DNA of 5,096 nucleotides. Source: Candidatus Kapaibacterium sp. Its GTDB lineage: Bacteria > Bacteroidota > Ignavibacteria > Kapaibacteriales > UBA961. The notes beneath the pieces are model-generated. The model was not told the DNA's origin, searched no databases, and saw only the letters and a list, made by a program, of their open reading frames with translations. The position numbers were made by a program, and so were the translations under genes. Location of the stretch: positions 1 through 5,096 of the forward strand of contig JALRFC010000154.1 of assembly GCA_023253875.1 (NCBI GenBank). Direction: 5' to 3'. This document shows positions 1 to 5,096 of this stretch, piece by piece (the stretch's first letter is position 1; every line of letters begins with the position of its first letter).

Positions 1-319
1 CACATCTGCCACCTAGCATTGTGGATGCTCTGCGCAGCATTTCAGAAGCGGACTTTCGAGTGAATGTGAGAAGAAGAATTCGCTCAGGAGGAATACCTGA
101 TTCAACGAGTCTGGCGAGACGATAAACCAATACGCGGGTTTTTCCGGTGCCTGCGCCGGCGAGCACAAGTGCAGGACCATGAAGATGACATACCGCGGAT
201 AATTGAGCGGGATTCAATTCCGCTTCATAGGGAATTGTATAGCGTGCCTCTGCAGTCTTTTCCGATTGAATAATCGAATGTGTAGTAGTGGAAGAACTGC
301 GAAGGACAAGTTTTTTCAT
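1..319 (-). CDS. UvrD/PcrA/Rep-type superfamily 1 DNA helicase, N-terminal fragment (3' end outside window)
   Basis: I translated the first 106 codons from the minus strand. The ATG at 319 is the first start after an in-frame TGA, so the start is well fixed. The fragment shows the N-terminal helicase hallmarks in order: a Q-motif (LNPAQLSAV, residues 35-43, Gln39), Walker A/motif I (AGAGTGKT, residues 54-61, Lys60 and Thr61 contacting ATP phosphates), and motif Ia (LLLTFTRKSASEML, residues 82-95). This order and spacing are those of UvrD/PcrA/Rep ATP-dependent 3'-5' helicases acting in DNA repair or replication restart. Motifs II-VI lie beyond the window, so the exact subfamily cannot be fixed. 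About 34 residues precede the Q-motif, a longer, Ser/Thr-rich leader than in E. coli UvrD. Motif Ia reads TFTRKSA rather than the classic TFTNKAA. No Shine-Dalgarno sequence is visible. The acidic-tail gene ends 24 nt upstream, which suggests cotranscription with it. Confidence 0.93.
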   Translation of the reverse strand, partial: MKKLVLRSSSTTTHSIIQSEKTAEARYTIPYEAELNPAQLSAVCHLHGPALVLAGAGTGKTRVLVYRLARLVESGIPPERILLLTFTRKSASEMLRRASTMLGGRC

Positions 320-343
320 GGATGAATATCAAAGATGCTATGA

Positions 344-775
344 TCAGAATTGGTCTTCATGTGTATCTTCGTCATCGAAGAGAGGATCATCATCCAAATC
401 ATCTTCATCAAATGCGAGTTCATCACCGAATTCATCATCGGAATCCCAGCCACCTGTTACAAGATCCGATTCCAAGAATTCTTCGAGTTGTTGAAATACA
501 GGTTCTTGCGCAAGGAGTGCAATCATTTTTTTTGCATGAGCATCTGCATCTGTAGAAGTACAATTCCAGATTTCCTCTTTCATATATGCTGGAGTTTTCT
601 TTGCATCTGTGATCATCCCAACAATGGCAGATTGATTTGTGATTGTCGTTGTCACATCTGTGTCTGCATTTGTTGCCCTTACTTCAAATGTGGCAGGTTG
701 ATCACCCGTTGTCCAGATGATATCAATATAAAAGAGATCCCCTTCGAAACTTTTTAAATGCTGTGTATTCTTCAT
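344..775 (-). CDS. hypothetical protein with strongly acidic C-terminal tail (143 aa)
   Basis: I do not recognise this family. The protein has two visible parts. Residues 1 to about 105 look like a small folded domain: a beta-rich start (FEGDLFYIDIIWTTG, then ATFEVRAT and a Thr-rich strand at 41-47), followed by helical segments around 76-104 (AHAKKMIALLAQ, FQQLEEFLESDL). Residues 108-143 form a low-complexity tail in which 19 of 36 residues are Asp or Glu. There is no signal peptide or membrane segment, so it is probably cytoplasmic. Support for a real gene: it is on the same strand as all neighbours, fills the space between two solid genes, has a well-formed Bacteroidota-type promoter about 45 nt upstream, and ends 24 nt before the helicase start. 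The opposite-strand frames over it are Ser/His-rich artefacts of the GAT/GAA repeats. Acidic tails occur in DNA-mimic, chaperone-like and RNA-polymerase-delta-like proteins, but no such role can be assigned from sequence alone. Confidence 0.75.
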   Translation of the reverse strand: MKNTQHLKSFEGDLFYIDIIWTTGDQPATFEVRATNADTDVTTTITNQSAIVGMITDAKKTPAYMKEEIWNCTSTDADAHAKKMIALLAQEPVFQQLEEFLESDLVTGGWDSDDEFGDELAFDEDDLDDDPLFDDEDTHEDQF

Positions 776-820
776 GATGCATCAATCGGAAAGAGTAAAA
801 ATGAATGAGTAGAATGCGGG

Positions 821-851
821 CAAAGATAAGAAAATGACAAGAAAGCTCAAT
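821..851 (-). promoter_or_regulatory. Bacteroidota-type promoter for the acidic-tail gene and helicase
   Basis: On the minus strand the -7 box reads TATCTTTG (828-821), matching TAnnTTTG exactly and followed by C. A TTG-containing -33 box (ATTG, 851-848) lies 19 nt upstream. This is the established arrangement for the primary sigma factor of Bacteroidota. The -33 box overlaps the end of the TPR lipoprotein gene (its GAT TGA, stop at 849-847). Transcription would start around 814-817, leaving a leader of roughly 40 nt before the ATG at 775. It would serve the acidic-tail gene and, across a 24-nt gap, the helicase. No hairpin terminator is visible between 846 and 776, so readthrough from the TPR gene is also possible. 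Confidence 0.6.
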
Positions 852-2529
852 CCTGAAGGAGTTTGGTTCTCAATGATTGATAGTCAGGTGCATTCTTGAT
901 TTCAAGCGCTTTGTCAATATGAATCAATGCTTTATCAAATTCGGACATTGATTGATACATCATGCTTAAGTGAAAATGGAGAATACCACTTCGATCAATA
1001 TCTTGATTCAATGCTTTTTGCAGTATTTCAATTGCAGATTGCGTATTACCCATTTTGAATTGCAACCAAGCATAGGTATCGATATAAGACTGATTGTCAG
1101 GATATTGTGAGAGAGCAATCAATGACATACGTAATGCTTCATTCAAATTCTCATTTCTTTCTGATAATGCATAGGCATAATTATTATTATACATCGCATT
1201 CAAACTATCAATACTCAATGCTATGATAAAACATGAGTCGGAAGCTTTATGGGCTTTTTCATTACCGAATAATCCACCCAGTTCAGCCCATGCATCTCCA
1301 TCTTTTGGGTTTCTGCGCAAAGCTTCTTGAATATATGTTTTTGCCTCAGTGATTTGTTCTTGTTCTCTTGCATGTATTCCTAAGAGGAAATAAAATTTGG
1401 ATTCTTGGGGATAGTGTTGAGCATATCGCTTGCAATGTGACATGAAGAGTGAGAATCGCTCCATGCGAAGAAGCTCATAAGCGAGTCCTATGCTTTGTTG
1501 TAAATGACTGCTATCTGCCAATGATACAGCTCTTTGATGTAATGTCTGCATTTGTTCATTTGATGCAAATTCAGCCATCAATGCGAGGGAAATAAGCATG
1601 CTCCATGAAGAAGTTGGATAATCCTTGACTGTTGTCAAATGTCTTCCAATCATTCCCTGAACATATTGCGTGTCTTTTCGGATGAGAATATTCATCAATA
1701 GAGCTTGATAATATCCCTCCAATTCTTGATCCAATGCTGTTGGTAGGAAATCTTCAATGACATTCAGTACTTCCTCGCTTCTACCATATAATTGTAAACC
1801 TTCTATCAGGAGAGAACGCGACTTTGTATTATCAGGATGCATTGCATATTGCTCTTTCATCAATGAGATGAACTCTTGTTCTTTCCCATTGCGAACGAGT
1901 AACATGCCGAAACGATTAACAATATCCAATTCATAGCCTGTAGCATTAATGAGCTTTCTGAAGTGTTTTTCTGCTTCTTCGGGAAAGAGCATTTCCGTTA
2001 ATGCAGCTAATGCATATGTATATTTTATATCAGACTTCATGCTGTCCAATTCACTATATGCAATCAATGCTTTGTCATATTGTTCATGATCAACATAGAG
2101 TTCGGCAAGTGCTTCTCTGGCAATGATTAATTGAGAATCAAGGGCTAATGCCTTTTTCATATAGTCAATGGCAAGATCTGTCTTCAGAAGTTTGTCATAA
2201 GAAACACCTATCGAATAAAAGATCATTGCGGATGTATCAAGATGGAGTATGCGTTTAAAGATCTTGATAGCTTCTTCATGTTGATCTCTCAATTGCAAAT
2301 CGGATGCTTGCAAATAATACTCAACAACTATTCCGGCCATTCTGCTGGAATCTGCTTTGGACAATGGAGATGGTTTTGTTCGAAAGATGGAAGGAAGTGG
2401 TTTTACAATACGTTTATTGACTGTATTGATATTTGTTTCCGGCATAGGTGTGGCACATCCCCAGAATATCATGATTCCAAGCAGAAACATGAATGTATTC
2501 AGCAATGATATACCGGGATTTGTTTTCAT
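847..2529 (-). CDS. TPR-repeat lipoprotein (about 560 aa)
   Basis: This is a predicted lipoprotein made almost entirely of helical repeats. From the ATG at 2529, the start MKTNPGIS gives a short basic n-region, a hydrophobic stretch (LLNTFMFLLGIMIF) and a lipobox FWGC with the lipidated Cys at residue 25. The residues after it (ATPMPETN) lack an acidic surface-export signal, so a periplasm-facing anchor is more likely. TPR-like units are visible at about 68-96, 101-131 and 135-163, then again at 379-409, 413-441, 447-477, 482-510 and 516-545. The middle (about 166-373) is helical but degenerate. The C-terminal block (NNYAYALSERN, then YIDTYAWLQFKMGN) resembles TPR arrays in envelope-assembly proteins. 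TPRs bind protein partners; the partner here is unknown. The frame is open upstream, with alternative ATGs at 2535 and 2550. I prefer 2529 because 2550 directly follows the rpmB terminator U-tract and 2529 gives a standard signal peptide. No promoter or Shine-Dalgarno sequence is obvious. Confidence 0.92.
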   Translation of the reverse strand: MKTNPGISLLNTFMFLLGIMIFWGCATPMPETNINTVNKRIVKPLPSIFRTKPSPLSKADSSRMAGIVVEYYLQASDLQLRDQHEEAIKIFKRILHLDTSAMIFYSIGVSYDKLLKTDLAIDYMKKALALDSQLIIAREALAELYVDHEQYDKALIAYSELDSMKSDIKYTYALAALTEMLFPEEAEKHFRKLINATGYELDIVNRFGMLLVRNGKEQEFISLMKEQYAMHPDNTKSRSLLIEGLQLYGRSEEVLNVIEDFLPTALDQELEGYYQALLMNILIRKDTQYVQGMIGRHLTTVKDYPTSSWSMLISLALMAEFASNEQMQTLHQRAVSLADSSHLQQSIGLAYELLRMERFSLFMSHCKRYAQHYPQESKFYFLLGIHAREQEQITEAKTYIQEALRRNPKDGDAWAELGGLFGNEKAHKASDSCFIIALSIDSLNAMYNNNYAYALSERNENLNEALRMSLIALSQYPDNQSYIDTYAWLQFKMGNTQSAIEILQKALNQDIDRSGILHFHLSMMYQSMSEFDKALIHIDKALEIKNAPDYQSLRTKLLQD

Positions 2530-2550
2530 CGTCATGTGATGAATTTGCAT

Positions 2551-2580
2551 AAAAAAACCCCACTTGTAGCCAAGCGGGGT
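2551..2580 (-). terminator. intrinsic terminator downstream of rpmB
   Basis: Read on the minus strand, ACCCCGCTT (2580-2572), the 6-nt loop GGCTAC and AAGTGGGGT (2566-2558) form a 9-bp stem with one G-U pair. Seven T residues follow at once (2557-2551). This is a textbook Rho-independent terminator for leftward transcription, starting 19 nt after the rpmB stop codon. There is no T-run on the other side, so it acts in one direction only. The first possible ATG of the TPR lipoprotein (2550) touches the last T. Confidence 0.93.
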
Positions 2581-2599
2581 AAGATGTATTCTTGTCAGC

Positions 2600-2824
2600 T
2601 TACTTAGAAGCTAAATCTTTCATCATTGCAGCATACCCCTTTTTGTCGAGTGTACGCAATGCACGAGCTGTTGCTTTCACTGTGATGAAACGACCTTCTT
2701 CAGGAATCCAGATGCGCTTCTTCTGAAGATTTGGAAGAAAGCGTCTGCGTGTGCGATTATTAGCATGAGAAACATTATTCCCATAACGGACGGTCGTACC
2801 GGTCAATTCACAAACCTTTGACAT
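2600..2824 (-). CDS. rpmB: 50S ribosomal protein L28
   Basis: This 74-residue protein is a component of the large ribosomal subunit. It is recognised by the family start MSKVCELTG, then GNNVSHANN (residues 15-23), RRFLPNLQKKRIW, and the C-terminal ARALRTLDKKG. Its length is normal for L28. An in-frame ATG lies 51 nt further upstream at 2875, but the family begins at MSKVC. The upstream ATG would add 17 residues unlike L28 and would also lie within the -7 promoter box region, so 2824 is the start. A weak AAGG (2837-2834) lies 9 nt before it. Only one Cys (residue 5) is present and there is no CxxC pair, so this is the zinc-free form. In many Bacteroidota rpmB is followed by rpmG (L33). Here it stands alone, with its own promoter and terminator, between two envelope genes. 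Confidence 0.98.
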   Translation of the reverse strand: MSKVCELTGTTVRYGNNVSHANNRTRRRFLPNLQKKRIWIPEEGRFITVKATARALRTLDKKGYAAMMKDLASK

Positions 2825-2872
2825 TGTCTTATACCTTGATATAGAGGTGTTTTCAATTACTATTTTAGACTG

Positions 2873-2904
2873 CAAATATAGGGTATTATCCTAATACATT
2901 CAAA
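2873..2904 (-). promoter_or_regulatory. Bacteroidota-type promoter for rpmB
   Basis: On the minus strand the -33 box TTTG (2904-2901) and the -7 box TATATTTG (2880-2873) are separated by 20 nt. Both match the Bacteroidota consensus TTTG / TAnnTTTG. The site lies in the 105-nt gap between the Wzy/WaaL-like gene and rpmB. It predicts a transcript start near 2866-2869 and a leader of about 43 nt. That start is downstream of the in-frame ATG at 2875, which supports the shorter L28 start at 2824. No terminator is visible for the gene upstream, so some rpmB transcript may also come by readthrough. Confidence 0.72.
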
Positions 2905-2929
2905 CTCTTTTCCCGCTATTTTTCTCGAC

Positions 2930-4378
2930 TTATGGCGTTTTTTTCACTTCAAATGCTCCAAACAGTCGCTGAGCAATCCCAAATCTGACCAATTTAATTG
3001 TTCTCATGGGCATTCCGGCGGATTTGTGAGCAGATATGAGAATTACATAGACAAGGCCATGATGCACCCAAAAAATCCAGTTGATCCAATAATACGTGGA
3101 AAAGGAAAATGCCACATGTGCAATCATGATATAGGGTGAAATTGCTGTCAATGTGAGCATATCAGGTGATAACTTGGATCGTAATTCCTGATCCCTTGAA
3201 GCATGAAAGACACGCTTGAAGAGATATGCAAATACTGAGACATAAGCCGCAAAACCTAAAGTCCCTCTTTCTGCAAGTAATCCTGAATGGAGTGAATCTG
3301 AGAATGAAATGGGATTCAACTTGGAATAATACTCATAGCAACCGGCGCCGATGCCTGTGATCGGGAACTCTGCCCAAATGGAAAAACCCTGGAATATCGT
3401 AGAAAGTCTGCCGAAGAAGGATTCGCCGACAATCGAAGTGCCACGACCGCCTCCGGTTGATAGTACATCGACAATGCCACCGACTCTTTTGGTGAAAAGA
3501 TCAAATACGCTGATGCTGACATATTGGCTTACGATTGCATCGGTCACCAAAATAAGCGCAAATCCTCCGGCTATAGAGGAAAGTAAAGCAACTTTTTTAT
3601 TGGATTGCTCGAATATCAAAGCCCAAATCGTGATCAGCGAGAGCGAAAATAATGCTGTGAGGGAAAAGGTGAGGAACATGCCGATGATTGCGGGTATGAC
3701 AATGCAAGCACGCAAGAGTTTTGATTCCAAAAAGGGTTTTGTATTGCGCAAAAAGGGGATAAGCAGAAATGTCAATACGAGTGTATTGAACTGCGCATAA
3801 AATGATGGCTCACTGAATATCGATGTTGCACGATAGAAATTCTCGAAGCGAAGACTAAGCTGCGTCATATTGTCCATCGAATGATAATTCCGAATGCTGA
3901 TGGACACATTATTGATCGGAATCCAGGCAAGTGGCAAATCAAATGCGCGGGCAAAAATTTGATAAATCCCAAATACATTAATTGCTATGCTGATCACAAG
4001 CATGAATCGAATTGCTGATCTGAAAGCATCGGCTGAATAGATTCCTGATGCAAATGTGATGATCAGTAGCCACTTGGAAAGAAAATTCGTACTTGTTTTC
4101 AGCCATTGAATCTGCATGTCTGCATTATTTGAAATCAACGGCATAAACACCGATGCATATTCAGCAAAGAGTATTGCAAAAAGTCCTGTCAAAGCCCAAC
4201 CCGGCAATGTTTGCGTTTGCTCACCTTTCCAAAGAAATCTATAGAGCGCAAAGAACATCACAAGCCATGAACTGACATCTGCCGGAGTGATACCATATGT
4301 ACTCACATTGAAGAATTGATAGATATTAATCCAACAAGCAACAAAGACAAGCGATATGAGGAATGACTGTGCTTTCAT
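2930..4378 (-). CDS. O-antigen ligase/polymerase (Wzy/WaaL) superfamily membrane protein
   Basis: This 482-residue protein is very hydrophobic, with about 11-12 membrane segments (roughly 5-23, 33-50, 60-80, 100-113, 121-142, 193-211, 222-238, 240-257, 263-282, 373-389, 408-425 and 431-450). Between the early and middle segments is RATSIFSEPSFYAQ (183-196), a form of the R-x(n)-EPS motif seen in O-antigen polymerases and ligases. The large loop at about 283-372 carries FGR (Arg323), FPITGIGAG (338-346) and HSGLLAERGTLGF (364-376), matching the Wzy_C-type periplasmic loop with its conserved Arg, P-x-x-G-x-G and His/Glu-Gly-x-x-G positions. Proteins of this family use undecaprenyl-linked glycans, either joining repeat units or transferring them to an acceptor. 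Whether this is a polymerase, a lipid A-core ligase or a protein O-glycosylation ligase cannot be told, and no glycosyltransferase or flippase gene is in view. Its ATG shares a base with the preceding stop (TAATG), implying translational coupling. No Shine-Dalgarno sequence is visible. Confidence 0.88.
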   Translation of the reverse strand: MKAQSFLISLVFVACWINIYQFFNVSTYGITPADVSSWLVMFFALYRFLWKGEQTQTLPGWALTGLFAILFAEYASVFMPLISNNADMQIQWLKTSTNFLSKWLLIITFASGIYSADAFRSAIRFMLVISIAINVFGIYQIFARAFDLPLAWIPINNVSISIRNYHSMDNMTQLSLRFENFYRATSIFSEPSFYAQFNTLVLTFLLIPFLRNTKPFLESKLLRACIVIPAIIGMFLTFSLTALFSLSLITIWALIFEQSNKKVALLSSIAGGFALILVTDAIVSQYVSISVFDLFTKRVGGIVDVLSTGGGRGTSIVGESFFGRLSTIFQGFSIWAEFPITGIGAGCYEYYSKLNPISFSDSLHSGLLAERGTLGFAAYVSVFAYLFKRVFHASRDQELRSKLSPDMLTLTAISPYIMIAHVAFSFSTYYWINWIFWVHHGLVYVILISAHKSAGMPMRTIKLVRFGIAQRLFGAFEVKKTP

Positions 4379-5096
4379 TATTGATGTTTTAATGCTTCTT
4401 TCAAGGATTCAAAATCGTGAATAGGCAATGAGCATGCATAGTCCTTGCATAAGAAAATGGAAAGATCTTCTGTAGTGGTTTGTCCGGCAAGCATCGGAGA
4501 AATAGTATCGAGTTGATTACTTGTTTCATGATATGCAATGACTGCATGTGGCAAATAGGTACTCAATATCAATTGTTTGCATAATGTGCTTTCTTGCATC
4601 ACTCCCGATCCTGAGATCACGATTTCCATGCGTGGTTCTGTAAGAAAAGACAATGTCATCAACATGCTAGAAAATCCATTTGGATAGGATTGAATATTCT
4701 TTCCATTCGCATGAATGATAGCATAGGCTGTGGAGAAATACGCTTGATTTCCGGTCAATGCACCAAGCTTTGCAAAGACCATCGAAGCAATGGAAGCTCC
4801 TGAAGGTATCGCTCCATCATAAGCCGAAGCATATTGATGAAAGTCTAGTTCTTGATTTTGAGCGACACGTATGCGACCATCCTCATCCATGAATTGCTCT
4901 TTGAAAATCTCGGCATATTGTATGCAATCATGCATGTATTGATCTTTACCGGTTGCAGTGTACAATTCAAAAGTGGCATGCATGAGATAGGCATAATCAT
5001 CAGCCATTGCTGAGATGGATGCATGTCCATTGCGATATCGATGGAGCAAAACTTCGGCACCACTCATTGTCCCATGAATGAATTCATGGGCTTTTT
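4378..5096 (-). CDS. DUF255/YyaL/SPATA20-like protein (thioredoxin-like plus six-hairpin family), C-terminal part (5' end outside window)
   Basis: The reading frame stays open to the window edge. Nine more codons (KAHEFIHGT) precede the ATG at 5067 and fit the family, so that ATG is internal and the gene is 5'-truncated by the window. Visible C-terminal features, numbered from the internal Met, are: LLHRYRNG (7-14), the diagnostic DDYAYL (23-28) with an ELYTATG helix end (34-40), YDGAIPSGAS (83-92), and the closing CKDYACSLPIHD (207-218). Together these are typical of the (alpha/alpha)6-barrel-like C-terminal half of DUF255 proteins (B. subtilis YyaL, human SPATA20), which are usually around 600-700 residues. 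The thioredoxin-like N-terminal half should lie upstream, outside the window. The biochemical role of the family is poorly defined; a redox or sugar-related function has been suggested from fold alone. The stop codon overlaps the start of the Wzy/WaaL-like gene (TAATG), so the two are in one operon. Confidence 0.88.
   Translation of the reverse strand, partial: KAHEFIHGTMSGAEVLLHRYRNGHASISAMADDYAYLMHATFELYTATGKDQYMHDCIQYAEIFKEQFMDEDGRIRVAQNQELDFHQYASAYDGAIPSGASIASMVFAKLGALTGNQAYFSTAYAIIHANGKNIQSYPNGFSSMLMTLSFLTEPRMEIVISGSGVMQESTLCKQLILSTYLPHAVIAYHETSNQLDTISPMLAGQTTTEDLSIFLCKDYACSLPIHDFESLKEALKHQ

Noticed and set aside
288..555. Plus-strand Ser-rich and His-rich open frames.
   Set aside because: They are the antisense of the GAT/GAA-rich codons for the acidic tail and the helicase start. 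Low complexity explains both the openness and the odd composition.
350..757. A 135-codon plus-strand frame, Cys- and Ile-rich.
   Set aside because: It overlaps the acidic-tail gene almost completely, has no promoter or family resemblance, and its composition is that of an antisense shadow. The minus-strand frame has a promoter and fits the operon direction.
776..846. Possible small RNA or terminator in the gap between the TPR lipoprotein and the acidic-tail gene.
   Set aside because: No stable hairpin or T-run is visible. The gap is accounted for by the promoter and a pyrimidine-rich leader.
847..2529. Recurring ATCAATGC-like words in the TPR gene, at first sight a dispersed DNA repeat.
   Set aside because: On the coding strand they are GCATTGAT-like codons for Ala-Leu-Ile/Asp at equivalent positions of the TPR helices, combined with a preference for GCA and ATT codons. 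Protein repeats explain them.
2825..2875. Longer L28 with a 17-residue N-terminal extension starting at 2875.
   Set aside because: The extension does not resemble L28, and the predicted transcript starts downstream of that ATG.
3351..3800. A 149-codon plus-strand frame within the Wzy/WaaL-like gene.
   Set aside because: It is opposite a well-supported membrane protein and has no recognisable domain or initiation signal.
5071..5096. A 20-bp near-perfect palindrome (9-bp arms, 2-nt centre) followed by CTTTTT on the plus strand, looking like a small terminator.
   Set aside because: It lies inside the open reading frame of the DUF255 gene, where the codons (AHEFIHG) fit the family. There is no plus-strand gene in view for it to terminate, and the stem is AT-rich and weak. 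The window edge prevents seeing more context.

Overview
The window is tightly packed and every convincing gene lies on the minus strand, so the genes are transcribed from high to low coordinates. The best guess for the host is a member of the Bacteroidota or a close relative (Ignavibacteria/Kapabacteria type). Three things suggest this: two well-spaced promoters of the Bacteroidota form (TTG or TTTG, 19-20 nt, then TAnnTTTG), the general absence of Shine-Dalgarno sequences, and an L28 protein whose GNNVSHANN and RRFLPNLQ stretches resemble Bacteroidota L28. This placement is an inference. No rRNA or other strong phylogenetic marker is present.

Layout in order of transcription. (1) 5096-4378: the C-terminal part of a DUF255/YyaL/SPATA20-like protein (thioredoxin-like plus six-hairpin family), cut by the window edge. 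(2) 4378-2930: a multi-spanning inner-membrane protein of the O-antigen ligase/polymerase (Wzy/WaaL) superfamily, joined to gene 1 by a TAATG stop-start overlap. (3) 2824-2600: rpmB (ribosomal protein L28), with its own promoter in the 105-nt gap upstream and a strong intrinsic terminator at 2580-2551. (4) About 2529-847: a large TPR lipoprotein whose reading frame opens right at the end of that terminator. (5) 775-344: an unrecognised 143-residue protein with a very acidic C-terminal tail, preceded by a promoter whose -33 box overlaps the stop codon of gene 4. (6) 319-1: the first 106 residues of a UvrD/PcrA-type superfamily 1 helicase, cut by the window edge, probably cotranscribed with gene 5 (24-nt gap).

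The functional picture is mixed. Two envelope-related genes (the Wzy/WaaL-like protein and the TPR lipoprotein) flank a housekeeping ribosomal gene, and a small acidic protein is paired with a DNA helicase. I see no CRISPR array, tRNA, insertion sequence, toxin-antitoxin pair or recognisable defence cassette, and no intergenic gap longer than about 110 nt. Nothing here clearly amounts to a new system. The points most worth checking are the acidic-tail protein upstream of the helicase, the terminator/start-codon junction of the TPR lipoprotein, and the translationally coupled DUF255-Wzy/WaaL pair.
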